The notes: generated from the sequence alone by a model not told the origin. 64,000 nucleotides of DNA from 9FT-COMBO-48-23 sp963754385 (GCA_963754385.1 CAVWGE010000001.1:372001-436000), one strand, 5' to 3'; shown: positions 52,723 to 62,044, counted from the stretch's first letter. Numbers and translations are program-made.

Positions 52723-53478
52723 ATGAGACCGCTTAAGTCTGATTTGTCGATATTTAAGAAGTTCAAGTTTGAGAATTCACCTGTAGGTGTCAAGTTTTTG
52801 CTTGACAGACCAGAGGGAATACAGCAGCTAGACAAGACTCTACCTTTCTGTCAAATGATTAAAGAAGCACAGCAAAGAAAAACTCCATTTTATTTCACTA
52901 AAGAGAATGAGGATTGCTTCGGAACAATGGTACTGGGAATGGTAGATATGCCCCCATTTGCAGAGGCCGGTAAGGTAGGGGAAAAATTTGAAATCTTCCA
53001 GGAGGGGCGTGCTAACAGCAGACTCTATCAGTACGTTCCAAAATTTGCGAAGGGTGTAGTTAACTACGTTGCCTTATCCGCATTAGATAAATTAACATTT
53101 GAGCCGGACCTCTTAATTCTTATGACCACTCCCAGCCAAGCAGAAATCGTGCTGAGGGCGATGAGCTATTCAACTGGAGAGATATGGGAAAGTAAAAAAA
53201 CACCGGTACTGGGATGCGCATGGGTTTATGTTTATCCATATAAAAGCGGCAAGGTGAATCACATAACTACAGGGATGTCCTTTGGCATGAAAGCAAAAGA
53301 GGTATTCCCTGAGGGATGGACACTGATTTCTATACCTTGGGATTGGATACCGATTATAACGCAGAACCTACAGGAAATGAAATGGGTTCTTCCTTCATAC
53401 ACAGATGGTCGGGAAAAGTTTTATGAACGAAAGGGAAGAGTGCTGGGGGAGTGTGTTAAAGAATCCCAGAACCCCTAA
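52723..53478 (+). CDS. DUF169 family protein, copy 1
   Basis: The 251-aa protein has the DUF169 layout: SPVGVKFL near the start, a conserved Cys in LPFCQMIKEAQ, another in DCFGTMVLGM, then PDLLILMTTPSQAEIVLRAMSY and GCAWVYVYPY. The function of the family is not established; the conserved Cys suggest metal or cofactor binding. AAGGAGGTTAAT precedes the ATG. It is a paralogue of 60332-61081, which has an almost identical ribosome site. Confidence 0.88.
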   Translation: MRPLKSDLSIFKKFKFENSPVGVKFLLDRPEGIQQLDKTLPFCQMIKEAQQRKTPFYFTKENEDCFGTMVLGMVDMPPFAEAGKVGEKFEIFQEGRANSRLYQYVPKFAKGVVNYVALSALDKLTFEPDLLILMTTPSQAEIVLRAMSYSTGEIWESKKTPVLGCAWVYVYPYKSGKVNHITTGMSFGMKAKEVFPEGWTLISIPWDWIPIITQNLQEMKWVLPSYTDGREKFYERKGRVLGECVKESQNP

Positions 53479-53715
53479 ATTTAGGTAGAATAATTAACCT
53501 AAAATTGTGTATGATGTTTTACTTACACGTTCGCGCTATTACAGCACGAACGTGGAAGTAAATAGTGAGTCACGAGAAGTTCGCTTTTTGAGGGAAGGAG
53601 TGTAGGGAAATTACTCTTGTGAGTCAGCAGAATCCAAACAGCAATGGAGATAATCCTCACGGGGGTGAGGTCTGATAAGAGGAGCAGAGAAGGTTTGGTT
53701 GAAAGGAGATAAACA

Positions 53716-55001
53716 ATGTCAAAACGAAAACACATTTCACTCGAGGAAAGTTATAATGATGTAGTCCGTCAGACCATCGAAGAGTGTAATCTTTGTGGGG
53801 CATGTGTGAATGATTGCACAATATTTCCGTTCACTCCGCTAAAGGGCAAAGCCCCTGATGAGATTATGCAAAAATAATAGATTTCTTAAAAGGTGGGGTT
53901 TCCTCCGAGGAAGTTTACCTGAAGGCTTTCAGCTGCGCAGGATGTGGATATTGTTCCGATTCTTGTCCTCAAGACATTGACCCTCTGCTGCTCCATGAAG
54001 CAGTCAAAATTGAGCTGATTAAACGTGGGGTAAAACCGCCCGAAGCGATGAATTTTGTTATTCCCGGCCAGAGATTTAATATATATGAAATTCTTGCTGC
54101 TCTTCAAACGAACCCTTCCGAGCGGCGATGGTTAAGAAGAGTACCTTCCCAACTGAAAATAGCTGAAACTGTGGTATTTCTGGGATGTTCTCCCCCGGCG
54201 CTCCCGCATAGTATATTTGCTCTTTTAGATGTCCTAGAGAAAATGGGGGTCAATTTTGTTGCCTTGGCAGGAGGGGAACTCTGCTGTGGTACCGCTTTTT
54301 GTCCTGCTGGCGGTAAGGTTAAGGAGTCAGAAGAGAAGGCGCGGGAGTTGGTCGCTAGCGTGAAAGCCTTTTCTCCTAAAAGGGTCATTCATATATGCAC
54401 TGGGTGTTATCGCCAGTTTATGGAGTTCTTTCCCAGTTTTCTTGATTTGGATTTTGAGGTTAAATTTTATACTCAGTTCTTAAGCGAGAACTTGGATAAA
54501 ATCAACTTTACCAAACCTTTGGGGAAAACGGTAACCTTGCATGAGTCCTGCATGACGCGGCGCACCAAACTATCTGACTCGGTAAGAAAAGTTCTGGAGG
54601 CTATTCCGGGGTTGAAGCTGATGGAAAGAAAACATATCAAGGAACAAAATCTTTGCTGTGGGGGGATAGCCAACATGGCTTATCCTCCAATGGGTCAAAA
54701 GCTTGGACAAATTCTTGTAGAAGAGACTATAAAAACTGGGGCCGATTATATCGCGAATACGTGTCCATTCTGCGCCTTAGCCTTCTATCCGTATGTAAGG
54801 CGATATTCATTTGCTGTGAAAGATATTGCCACTTTAGTCAATGAGGCCATAGGAGGCAGGGAATACGAGGATAAATTGGCCAAATATTGGAAATGTAAAA
54901 GCGTTGAGGAGATAATAGAAAAATCGAGAGAGAATTTTGAGGCAAATGGTTACACCGAAGAAGAAATGAGGCAAATACTTCCTCTTCTTTTCGCCTTCTG
55001 A
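53716..55001 (+). pseudogene. HdrD/GlpC-like Fe-S protein broken by a one-base frameshift
   Basis: The ATG at 53716 (AAAGGAG upstream) opens a frame with a [4Fe-4S] motif CNLCGACVNDC and stops at TAA 53875-53877. The next frame continues without break from there: KIIDFLKGG, a second cluster motif CAGCGYCSDSCP, then two CCG-type cysteine domains (GGELCCGTAFCP...CTGCYRQF; CCGGIANMAYPP). An A5 run at 53870-53874 would need one more A to join them, giving about 428 aa. The whole is a heterodisulfide-reductase-D/glycolate-oxidase-type electron carrier, a natural partner of the AOR or acyl-CoA dehydrogenase. It is either a true frameshift, slippage or a sequence error. Confidence 0.85.
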
Positions 55002-55328
55002 TTCGTAAAGAAGACAACGATATGTTGAGATTTGCCTTTTTCCCGGCTGTTTAGTTCTTTAGCGGATTTAAAATCAGGAATCTTCCACCCAGAAGGTTAT
55101 TGGAAGGCTCAAGGTTGAGTTGACGCGTTTAGATTTTGGTCGTTGCAGTTTGCATTTGCCGAATTGATCCAGCCAAAGGTTCCGCAGCGCCTAAAACAAC
55201 CTGGACTAAAAGGCTCTCATCACTGCTGGGCTCAGCCAAGTGTGCCGGCTGTTCCAGTTACATCAAACAGGGCTTGAGTGTGTAAGGTATGTAATAGCCC
55301 AAGCCCTGTTTGATATATTCATATTGGT
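55002..55328. other. Non-coding gap with a 15-bp perfect inverted repeat
   Basis: ATCAAACAGGGCTTG (55262-55276) is perfectly inverted at 55300-55314 with a 23-base loop. No T-tract follows on either side. The rest of the gap shows no gene, and the frames are short. The repeat may end transcripts from both sides or be a remnant of an insertion. Confidence 0.55.
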
Positions 55329-55511
55329 TTAGTCCCAAGGCTTGAATATTATCTCAGCCGTCGTCGGCATGTATTTGTTGTATGGAAAGACTACCGGCGC
55401 TTCCCACACCCATGGTTTATCAACCTTCTGCCACTGGCCGAATTGGCACGCTACCCATTGACAGACAGAAATGTCTGTAGTAATATCTTGGTCAGGTTGA
55501 ACCCAGCGAAA
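55329..55511 (-). pseudogene. C-terminal remnant of a second ABC substrate-binding protein
   Basis: On the minus strand, codons between an upstream TAA (55514-55512) and the stop (55331-55329) read DITTDISVCQWVACQFGQWQ, then KVDKPWVWEAPVVFPYNKYM and AEIIFKPWD. This is the C-terminal pattern of LivJ-like proteins (compare IGQWQNGIFEVVGGGPWP in 50705-51979). The bulk of the gene is missing. It faces the same way as the permease remnant at 52431. Confidence 0.7.
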
Positions 55512-55539
55512 TTAAAATATTTAGAAAGGAGTGGCAAAA

Positions 55540-55848
55540 ATGGCAAAGGAAATCATTCTTTACAATCTGGCAGATAATGTAACTGACGAAGAATACAAGA
55601 AATTCGTTACTAATGAGAAAGGCCCTTTACTTGAGAGCCTGTCGTCGGCCAAGAAATTCGAACTGGTCAGGATAACGGGAGCGGTGACGGGAGAGATTCC
55701 TTATAAGTACGTAGGAATCTTGCATGTGAACAGCCTGGATGAATTGAACCAGAAGGGTAAAACGACGCAGAAATTCCAGAACTTTTTGAAGAAATGGATG
55801 CCGATGATCAAGAACTTCCATATACTACAAGGGGAAGAAATCTACTAG
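55540..55848 (+). CDS. Dimeric alpha/beta-barrel protein, HapK/REDY-like
   Basis: The 102-aa protein (IILYNLADNVTDEEYKKFV..., FELVRITGAVTGEIPYKYVGILHVNSLDEL...) fits the ferredoxin-like dimeric barrel of HapK/REDY proteins, relatives of EthD and small monooxygenase-like proteins. Catalytic residues are not evident. The ATG at 55540 with GAAAGGAG eight bases ahead is chosen over a GTG at 55531. It is 39 bp upstream of the acyl-CoA dehydrogenase. Confidence 0.78.
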   Translation: MAKEIILYNLADNVTDEEYKKFVTNEKGPLLESLSSAKKFELVRITGAVTGEIPYKYVGILHVNSLDELNQKGKTTQKFQNFLKKWMPMIKNFHILQGEEIY

Positions 55849-55887
55849 TCTGAAATTAACTGAAGAAAACCGTTGAAGGAGGGATAA

Positions 55888-57213
55888 ATGTTAGACCAGT
55901 CCAGTCAGTGGTACAAGTTGCAATATCCGGAGTGTTTCGTTAATGAAGAGGAACGAATGCTGCAGAAGATGTTTGCTGACTTTACCGATAAGGAAATTAT
56001 GCCGGTTCGAGACAAAATTGACGGTGATGTAACTCATGAAAAAATAATTAACCCCATCCTGAAGAAACTACAGGTAGACCTTGGTTGTCAGAAAAATTCG
56101 ATACCGAAAGATTATGGAGGAAACCAGTTGTCCCTTGTTGCCTGTGCCCTAAAGCAGGAGCAGATAGCGCGCGCCGATTACGGTATAAGCATGCACAGCG
56201 CCGTCACTGAATGGGCGTGGGTACCGGTTTTGCTAGCTTATCTAGCACCCTTTTCTCCAAAGGCAAAGGCATGGGCGAAAGCGGTGCTTGATAAATTTGC
56301 CCCCAAGTTCGTAGGAAATGAGCTACATGCTGGCTGTTTCAATATGAGTGAAACGGAATCTGCCACTGATGTTGAGAATTCACTGAATGAGGGCAGAACG
56401 ATAGGGGTGAGAGCCAAACTTGAAGGTAACGAATGGGTAATAAACGGAAATAAGTTTTGGGCATCTAATAGTGGTGTAGCTGACCTCAATTGCGTGATTT
56501 GTAACATGGACCCAGGGTTGGGTCTAGATGCCTTTGCTTTGATTTATGTTCCCGAACCGTGGTCTGGGGTTTCCCATGGTATACCTGAGGTCAAATGTGG
56601 CATGCAGGCTGACCGAAACACCTCTACCTACTTTGATAATGTCAGGGTACCCAAGGAGTGGGGATTACAAGGTCCTGAAGCCTGGGCTATCTTCCAAAAT
56701 ACCCTGTCTACCCCCATGCCTCTGAATTCGGCGCATGTCGTAGGTATTCTACAAGGGGCATTTGATGTGCTTATTGAATATACGGGACAGAGGGTGGCAG
56801 GCGGTAAACCAATCAACCAGCACCTTTCAGCGGCTGCCATTTTGGGTGAGATGGCCTCAGTATTAACTGTGGGCAGAGCTGCTTTTTTGGAACTGGCTTA
56901 TCAGTATGACCATCAGGAGATTTATGGTCCCTGGGACTCGGTAAGCATGTCAGCTAAGGGGCATGCTTTGCATGTATGGATTACCAGGATCGTACCAGAA
57001 CTGATTCTAAAGGGTATGGAACTCATGGGTTCCTACGGTTATGTCCGCGAAAACAACTACGAGAAGTATTATCGTGACTCTGCGGAAGCTAAGCTGGTTT
57101 TAGGTGGTGTGCAATACGGTTTGTTTTGCGCCTGCAGGCAATATTATGACCTGGATTACTCTTCATTTGGCCCGGGGAAGCTTCAAAAGCCAACTGCAGG
57201 TAAAAAGGGTTAA
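55888..57213 (+). CDS. Acyl-CoA dehydrogenase family protein
   Basis: The 441-aa protein shows the three-domain acyl-CoA dehydrogenase fold: helical N-terminus, a middle strand region (GNEWVINGNKFWASNSGVADLNCVICN, KCGMQADRNTSTYFDNVRVPKEWGL) and a C-terminal helix bundle with MGSYGYVRENNYEKYYRDS. FAD-dependent oxidation of an acyl-CoA is expected. The usual EGT glutamate near the C-terminus, the base in many members, reads LGGVQ here, so the base must lie elsewhere or the chemistry differs. GAAGGAGGG precedes the ATG. Part of it is duplicated at 52189. Confidence 0.92.
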   Translation: MLDQSSQWYKLQYPECFVNEEERMLQKMFADFTDKEIMPVRDKIDGDVTHEKIINPILKKLQVDLGCQKNSIPKDYGGNQLSLVACALKQEQIARADYGISMHSAVTEWAWVPVLLAYLAPFSPKAKAWAKAVLDKFAPKFVGNELHAGCFNMSETESATDVENSLNEGRTIGVRAKLEGNEWVINGNKFWASNSGVADLNCVICNMDPGLGLDAFALIYVPEPWSGVSHGIPEVKCGMQADRNTSTYFDNVRVPKEWGLQGPEAWAIFQNTLSTPMPLNSAHVVGILQGAFDVLIEYTGQRVAGGKPINQHLSAAAILGEMASVLTVGRAAFLELAYQYDHQEIYGPWDSVSMSAKGHALHVWITRIVPELILKGMELMGSYGYVRENNYEKYYRDSAEAKLVLGGVQYGLFCACRQYYDLDYSSFGPGKLQKPTAGKKG

Positions 57214-57318
57214 TAATTGTTGGAACCTAAAATACAGCTATTTTGCCCCCGAGGCGGGCTTTTGTGTGCTCGAGGAACTTAAGCCCGCTCTCGAATTTAA
57301 GTAACAAATTGTCTTCTT

Positions 57319-59175
57319 CTAAGGCCAGAGTTCCTTAGCCACATCTTCCAGGCCTAGTTCCAGCAATTTCTTTTTGCTTGGCTTGGCTGTCTTGAGGTCC
57401 CAATCCATGGCAGCAAGGTACTCTTTGTCCAGAGTATCCTCATCGATTGTTATCCCGGCCAAGGGACCCTCTTTCTGTGGAGGCTTGCCGATTACCCTGT
57501 CTGGGACTTTGAACTGTAGTGGGTTTAATCCTTCGCGAATATTAAAAGCCTGCCGGAGGTTGGAAATTCTCTCCCCGGTTTCAATCAGCTCGTCATTATT
57601 TACGTCCCAACCGGTAGCCGCCCTCATAAAGTCAGCGATAGGGTCAACGGTAGGAAAAGCCATGTACACGAAAAGGCACATCCCGGCACAAACCAAGGCA
57701 TGGTTGAAGTTGCTACCTATTTTGTGCACTTCTCCCCTGCCGGCAAAAGACTTGTAGTCAAATTCGGGCAGCAACCCCTGGGGATGCGCTGGTGCCATTG
57801 ACATCTCTGAGCCGGTAAAATGGCGAGCCGGAGTGGGGTCCAGCCTGTAGCCGGTTGCATAGTGAAAGGAACACTTCGGGTCATGTGCCGGAATCTCTTG
57901 CCCTTGAATATGCATGGCGTATTTATTTGCACCCTTGCCAACCTTCTCCGCGGCCACCTTTACCCCATCGGCTAAAACGACACCGAAACCTTGCCTCTTA
58001 GCTAACTTTTCTGTCATGGCAACGATGGCTTTATGGTTGCCCCAGGTCATTTCGATACCATCAGTGTCCTTCTTGGTAATAAGCCCATTCTCAAAGCATT
58101 CAAGAGCAAAGGCGATAGTAGCCCCGGCAGAGATGGTGTCAAGCCCATAGCGATCGCAGATGTCGTTTGCCTTGATTATTGATTCAATGTTGTTATTGAG
58201 ACAATTGGTGCCAAACATAGCTATCGTTTCATATTCTGGCCTGCGTGTACCTGCCTCATATTTATACTCTCCGGTTCCTGCCTTCATGTATCCTCCGCAT
58301 CCAATGGGGCACAGATAGCAGGCAAACCTTTTCGACCTACGCTCAATCATAGCGTCGGCTCCGATAGGTTCAGGGTCGGGAAAGTCAACAACCCCCGCTC
58401 CTCCCCAGTTTTTGACCGGTGAATCCCCGCTCTTGGCGCATATAACAGTGAGGAACGGCGTGCCTATCGGCTTTAACCAGGCAATATGCCCTCCCAGTTC
58501 ACCCAGGTATTTTTCTCTTAGCTCACTGGTTCTCTTTTCGTCGGCGAGAGGGACCTTCATGTTGCCTTTCACCACCACTGCCTTAAGCCTTTTTGAGCCC
58601 ATCACCGCACCCAAACCGGAACAACCCGCGGTTCTGGTTCTGCTTATAACCGCGGAGATGAGGGAGAGATTCTCTCCTGATGGGCCAATGCAGGCTACCT
58701 CTACATTCTTGCCCAATTCAGATTTCAGTATGTCTTCGGTTTGGTGGGTATCCTTCCCCCATAGATGGGAGGCATCTCTCAACTCGGCTTTGCCATCATT
58801 GATAAAGAGGTAAACCGGTTTTTCTGACATGCCGGTAAAGAACACCGCGTCGTAGCCGGCGAATTTCAGGCGGGCGCCGAAATAACCACCTGAATTGGCA
58901 TCACCCCAACCACCGGTCAGCGGTGATTTTCCCACCACTGTGAACCTTGTGCCCGCAAGTGCCGGGGTACCGGTAAATGGTCCTGTAATAATGCCAAAGG
59001 TATTGTCTGGTCCCAGTGGGTCAACGCCAGCCTTTTGTCGACTGAAGAGGACCCTAGCACCGATGCCATAGCCACCAATAAACTGGCGGCAAAGCTTTTC
59101 GTCGAGTACCTCATCCTTTAGCTCGTTTCTAGAAAGGTCCACAAACAGGATCTTTCCCATGTAACCTCGTGCCAT
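57319..59175 (-). CDS. Aldehyde:ferredoxin oxidoreductase (AOR family, tungsten/molybdenum)
   Basis: The 618-aa protein has the AOR N-terminal domain (GKILFVDLSRNEL, GGYGIGARVLF, GKSPLTGGWGDANSGGYFG), the cofactor domain and a [4Fe-4S] ligand set (Cys about 286, 289, 293 in CYLCPIGC, with a fourth near 500 in CAGMC). It oxidises aldehydes to acids with ferredoxin, or reduces acids. Open frame goes to 59205, but AAGGAGG precedes the ATG at 59175, giving the usual MARGYMGKIL start. It is the only intact minus-strand gene in this region, convergent with the acyl-CoA dehydrogenase. Confidence 0.95.
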   Translation of the reverse strand: MARGYMGKILFVDLSRNELKDEVLDEKLCRQFIGGYGIGARVLFSRQKAGVDPLGPDNTFGIITGPFTGTPALAGTRFTVVGKSPLTGGWGDANSGGYFGARLKFAGYDAVFFTGMSEKPVYLFINDGKAELRDASHLWGKDTHQTEDILKSELGKNVEVACIGPSGENLSLISAVISRTRTAGCSGLGAVMGSKRLKAVVVKGNMKVPLADEKRTSELREKYLGELGGHIAWLKPIGTPFLTVICAKSGDSPVKNWGGAGVVDFPDPEPIGADAMIERRSKRFACYLCPIGCGGYMKAGTGEYKYEAGTRRPEYETIAMFGTNCLNNNIESIIKANDICDRYGLDTISAGATIAFALECFENGLITKKDTDGIEMTWGNHKAIVAMTEKLAKRQGFGVVLADGVKVAAEKVGKGANKYAMHIQGQEIPAHDPKCSFHYATGYRLDPTPARHFTGSEMSMAPAHPQGLLPEFDYKSFAGRGEVHKIGSNFNHALVCAGMCLFVYMAFPTVDPIADFMRAATGWDVNNDELIETGERISNLRQAFNIREGLNPLQFKVPDRVIGKPPQKEGPLAGITIDEDTLDKEYLAAMDWDLKTAKPSKKKLLELGLEDVAKELWP

Positions 59176-59506
59176 ACTTTTCCTCCTTGCTTTGTTTGTC
59201 AGCAACCCAGCCCGGGATTGCCGTTATTAATTATTACGGTTATTTTAGAGTTCTACCCGCTGATAGTCAACTGATCCAGCGATGCTGAAAAATGTGGCAT
59301 CTCATCACCTCAGCATCCTCCGCCAATTTTAAGTTAATGTGTTAATATTCTCTAAACTCAGTCACCTCGGTTCGATATTCTGGTCGCTAAAGTTTTCTTA
59401 TCTTTTCCTTAGCCGAACTAAACGCTTTAAGAGTGGGATACCTGTGCAAAAGTTTAGGCTATTATATATTATATGGATAAAACTAACGCTTAAGGAGGCA
59501 TAACAC
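59176..59506. other. Divergent promoter gap between AOR and SDR copy 2
   Basis: The 330-bp gap separates the divergent AOR and SDR genes and should hold both promoters. I see AT-rich stretches (TATTATATATTATATGG near 59460) and no gene, repeat or clear operator. Confidence 0.4.
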
Positions 59507-60289
59507 ATGAGATTAAAAGACAAAGTAGCTATCGTTACTGGCGGCGGGAGAGGTATCGGCAAGGCTATCGCGGTGGCCTTTGCTTCTGAGGGGGCAATTG
59601 TAGTAACAGCCGCCCGGAACCCCTCTAAGTTAGAGGAGACCATCGAAAAGATCAAATCAGGAGGAGGTAGAGCAAAAGCCATACAAACCGACGTTTCTGA
59701 TGAAAAACAAGTGCAGCTGATGGTAGCCGAAACTCTCAATGACTACGGCAAGGTCGATATACTGGTCAATAATAGCGGCATTGCTGGATCTACTGCCAAT
59801 GTAGTTGACCTGAGACTGGAGGATTGGAACGAAGTACTGGCTATTAATCTAACCGGGAGCATGCTGTGTGCTAGGGAGGTGCTTAAGCACATGATCCCGC
59901 ACAGAAGAGGAAATATCGTCAACATAGGTAGCGATGGTGGAAGGTTCGGGTACCCTATGAGAAGCCCTTACTGTGTTTCTAAGTGGGGTGTCATTGGGCT
60001 GACTGAGACGCTGGCTATCGAGGTGGGACAATACAACATTCGTGTCAACTGCATTAGCCCTGCTGCAGTTAAGGGAGAACGTCTTACTAACGTGGTAATG
60101 GGCAGAGCTAAAACTACGGGTGTTCCTTTTGAGGAGTTAATGAGCAAAATTACTATAAACTATTCTCTTCAGAGACCGACTGAAGAGGCTGAGGTAGCTG
60201 CTGCTGCAGTGTTTTTGGCCTCAGACGAGTCTAATGGGATAACCGGGCACACGCTTGTTGTCAATTGTGGCCACCATATAGTTCAGTAA
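59507..60289 (+). CDS. SDR-family oxidoreductase, copy 2
   Basis: 260-aa classical SDR: TGGGRGIG, NNSGIAG, YCVSK catalytic pair, with Ser in NIGSDGG. Paralogue of 49174-49980 (roughly half of residues identical by eye), but lacking the C-terminal MIEWV extension. TTAAGGAGGC stands upstream. Followed after 42 bp by the second DUF169 gene. Confidence 0.93.
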   Translation: MRLKDKVAIVTGGGRGIGKAIAVAFASEGAIVVTAARNPSKLEETIEKIKSGGGRAKAIQTDVSDEKQVQLMVAETLNDYGKVDILVNNSGIAGSTANVVDLRLEDWNEVLAINLTGSMLCAREVLKHMIPHRRGNIVNIGSDGGRFGYPMRSPYCVSKWGVIGLTETLAIEVGQYNIRVNCISPAAVKGERLTNVVMGRAKTTGVPFEELMSKITINYSLQRPTEEAEVAAAAVFLASDESNGITGHTLVVNCGHHIVQ

Positions 60290-60331
60290 ATGGTATGCAT
60301 GGTATACTATTAAACCAAAAAGGAGGTTGAT

Positions 60332-61081
60332 ATGAGCTCAATCCAGCAGGACTTATCCATATTTAACAAATTTAATTTTGAGAGGTCACCCGTAGGTGTT
60401 AAGTTCTTGCCCACTAAACCAAAGGGAATTAAAAGGTTAAACAAGATCTTGGATTTCTGTGAAATGCTTGTAGAAGCGCAAAATGGGAGCCCTTTTTACG
60501 CAGCAAAAGATAACTTCACCTGCATAGGGCCGTTACTGTTAGGTATGGTGGAAGGTGATCCAATTTTCCAGAGCGGGCAAGTAGGACCTAAATTGGAAGT
60601 CTTTAAGGAAGCGCGTGCCAACAGAAGAATTTATCAGTATATTCCAAAACTGGCGAAGGATACCGCTAACTATGTCGCCTTTTCTCCCCTGGACCAGCTA
60701 TCATTCGAGCCAGACGTATTGGTTGTCACGGCTAACCCGAGTCAAGCCGAGATTTTACTGAGAGCAAACAGCTATACGACCGGGAGAATGTGGTCCAGTA
60801 AGGGAACAAATGTTGCAGCGTGCGCCTGGCTATATGTTTACCCATACGTAAGTGGCGAATTGAATTTCACACTCCCCGGTTTTAGTTTCGGCATGAGGTC
60901 AAGAAGACTATTTCCAGAAGGTCTGCTGCTTATATCCATCCCCTGGGATTTGCTCCCCAGCCTAATAGCTAATTTGCATGATATGAACTGGGTCCCGCAT
61001 TCATACACTATAGGTAGAGAGGAACATAAGAAAAAAGTTAAGAAAATAGTTGATACCTTGAGGCAGGAAACTGCTATCTAA
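60332..61081 (+). CDS. DUF169 family protein, copy 2
   Basis: 249 aa, same layout as 52723-53478: SPVGVKFL, Cys in LDFCEMLVEAQ and in TCIGPLLLGMV, PDVLVVTANPSQAEILLRANSY, CAWLYVYPY. The ribosome site AAGGAGGTTGAT differs by one base from that of copy 1. Together with SDR copy 2 it forms a module duplicated relative to SDR copy 1 / DUF169 copy 1. Function unknown. Confidence 0.88.
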   Translation: MSSIQQDLSIFNKFNFERSPVGVKFLPTKPKGIKRLNKILDFCEMLVEAQNGSPFYAAKDNFTCIGPLLLGMVEGDPIFQSGQVGPKLEVFKEARANRRIYQYIPKLAKDTANYVAFSPLDQLSFEPDVLVVTANPSQAEILLRANSYTTGRMWSSKGTNVAACAWLYVYPYVSGELNFTLPGFSFGMRSRRLFPEGLLLISIPWDLLPSLIANLHDMNWVPHSYTIGREEHKKKVKKIVDTLRQETAI

Positions 61082-61135
61082 CTATCAGACCAAGGCATCG
61101 ATATACGGGGCAAAGAAAATTAGAAGGAGGCAGAT

Positions 61136-61903
61136 ATGTCACCAGTATTAGAGGGCAAAGTAGCCATCATAACTGGAGCAGGCCGGGGTATTGGGCGGGC
61201 ATTTGCCCTAAGATTTGCCGAGGAAAGGGCGAAATTATTATTGCCTGATATAAGTCTGGAAAGGGCTGAGGACACGGTTAAGGAAATAAAGGCTAAAGGT
61301 GGGGAAGCTGTGGCTATGAATGCCGATATCTCAGATGAAAATGACACCAAAAAGATAGCTGACAAGGTTATGCAGCAGTATGGTAAGGTGGATATCCTCA
61401 TCAATAATGCTGCCATTTGGTATGGACTCGAAATTACGCCGTGGGACGCCTGGACGGTGGAGGAGTGGGATAGAATACTTGACGTGAATTTAAAGGGTAC
61501 CTGGCTGTGCTGCAAGGCAATAGCTCCACTCATGGTAAAGCAGTCCAGGGGAAAGATTATCAATATTGCCTCTGGTGTTGCTAAAGCTCCCGTGGCTCAA
61601 TTTTGGTTGCCATATTCCTGTAGTAAAGGAGCGGTTTACACACTAACTCACGCCTTGGCCAGAGCTCTGGGCCCCTCAGGTATTAATGTAAATGCTATTG
61701 CCCCGGGACACACGGCTACTGAAGCCAGTTTAGTCAAGCGCGATAGTGAAAGAGCATTAAAAATTGGTATCTCAGAGCGTTCCATTCAACGACGTGAGGA
61801 GCCAGCCGATTTGGTGGGGACTGCCGTATTTTTAGCCTCAGCCGACTCGGATTTCATCACGGGGCAAGTCATCTATGTTGATGGTGGAAGCGTAATGTTA
61901 TAG
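61136..61903 (+). CDS. SDR-family oxidoreductase, copy 3 (FabG-like)
   Basis: 255-aa SDR with TGAGRGIG, NNAAIW, Ser in IASGVA, YSCSK and the C-terminal FITGQVIYVDGG of FabG-type proteins. It is only distantly related to copies 1 and 2. A 3-hydroxyacyl-CoA or cyclic alcohol substrate is plausible. GAAGGAGG precedes the ATG. Confidence 0.93.
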   Translation: MSPVLEGKVAIITGAGRGIGRAFALRFAEERAKLLLPDISLERAEDTVKEIKAKGGEAVAMNADISDENDTKKIADKVMQQYGKVDILINNAAIWYGLEITPWDAWTVEEWDRILDVNLKGTWLCCKAIAPLMVKQSRGKIINIASGVAKAPVAQFWLPYSCSKGAVYTLTHALARALGPSGINVNAIAPGHTATEASLVKRDSERALKIGISERSIQRREEPADLVGTAVFLASADSDFITGQVIYVDGGSVML

Positions 61904-61968
61904 GGGAGCTATGAGCCTCACCCCCCAATTTAAGCAGGCAGTAATGCCGGCATGATTTCAGGCTGGAC

Positions 61969-62044
61969 TGGCGTCCCTGGAGGGATTCGAACCCACGACC
62001 CGCTGCTTAGAAGGCAGCCGCTCTGTCCACTGAGCTACAGGGAC
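61969..62044 (-). tRNA. tRNA-Arg (TCT)
   Basis: Minus-strand cloverleaf: acceptor GTCCCTG/CAGGGAC, discriminator G, encoded CCA, anticodon stem GCTGC/GCAGC with loop CTTCTAA (anticodon TCT, reading AGA), T-arm GGGTTCGAATCCC. Complete at 76 nt. Confidence 0.95.
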
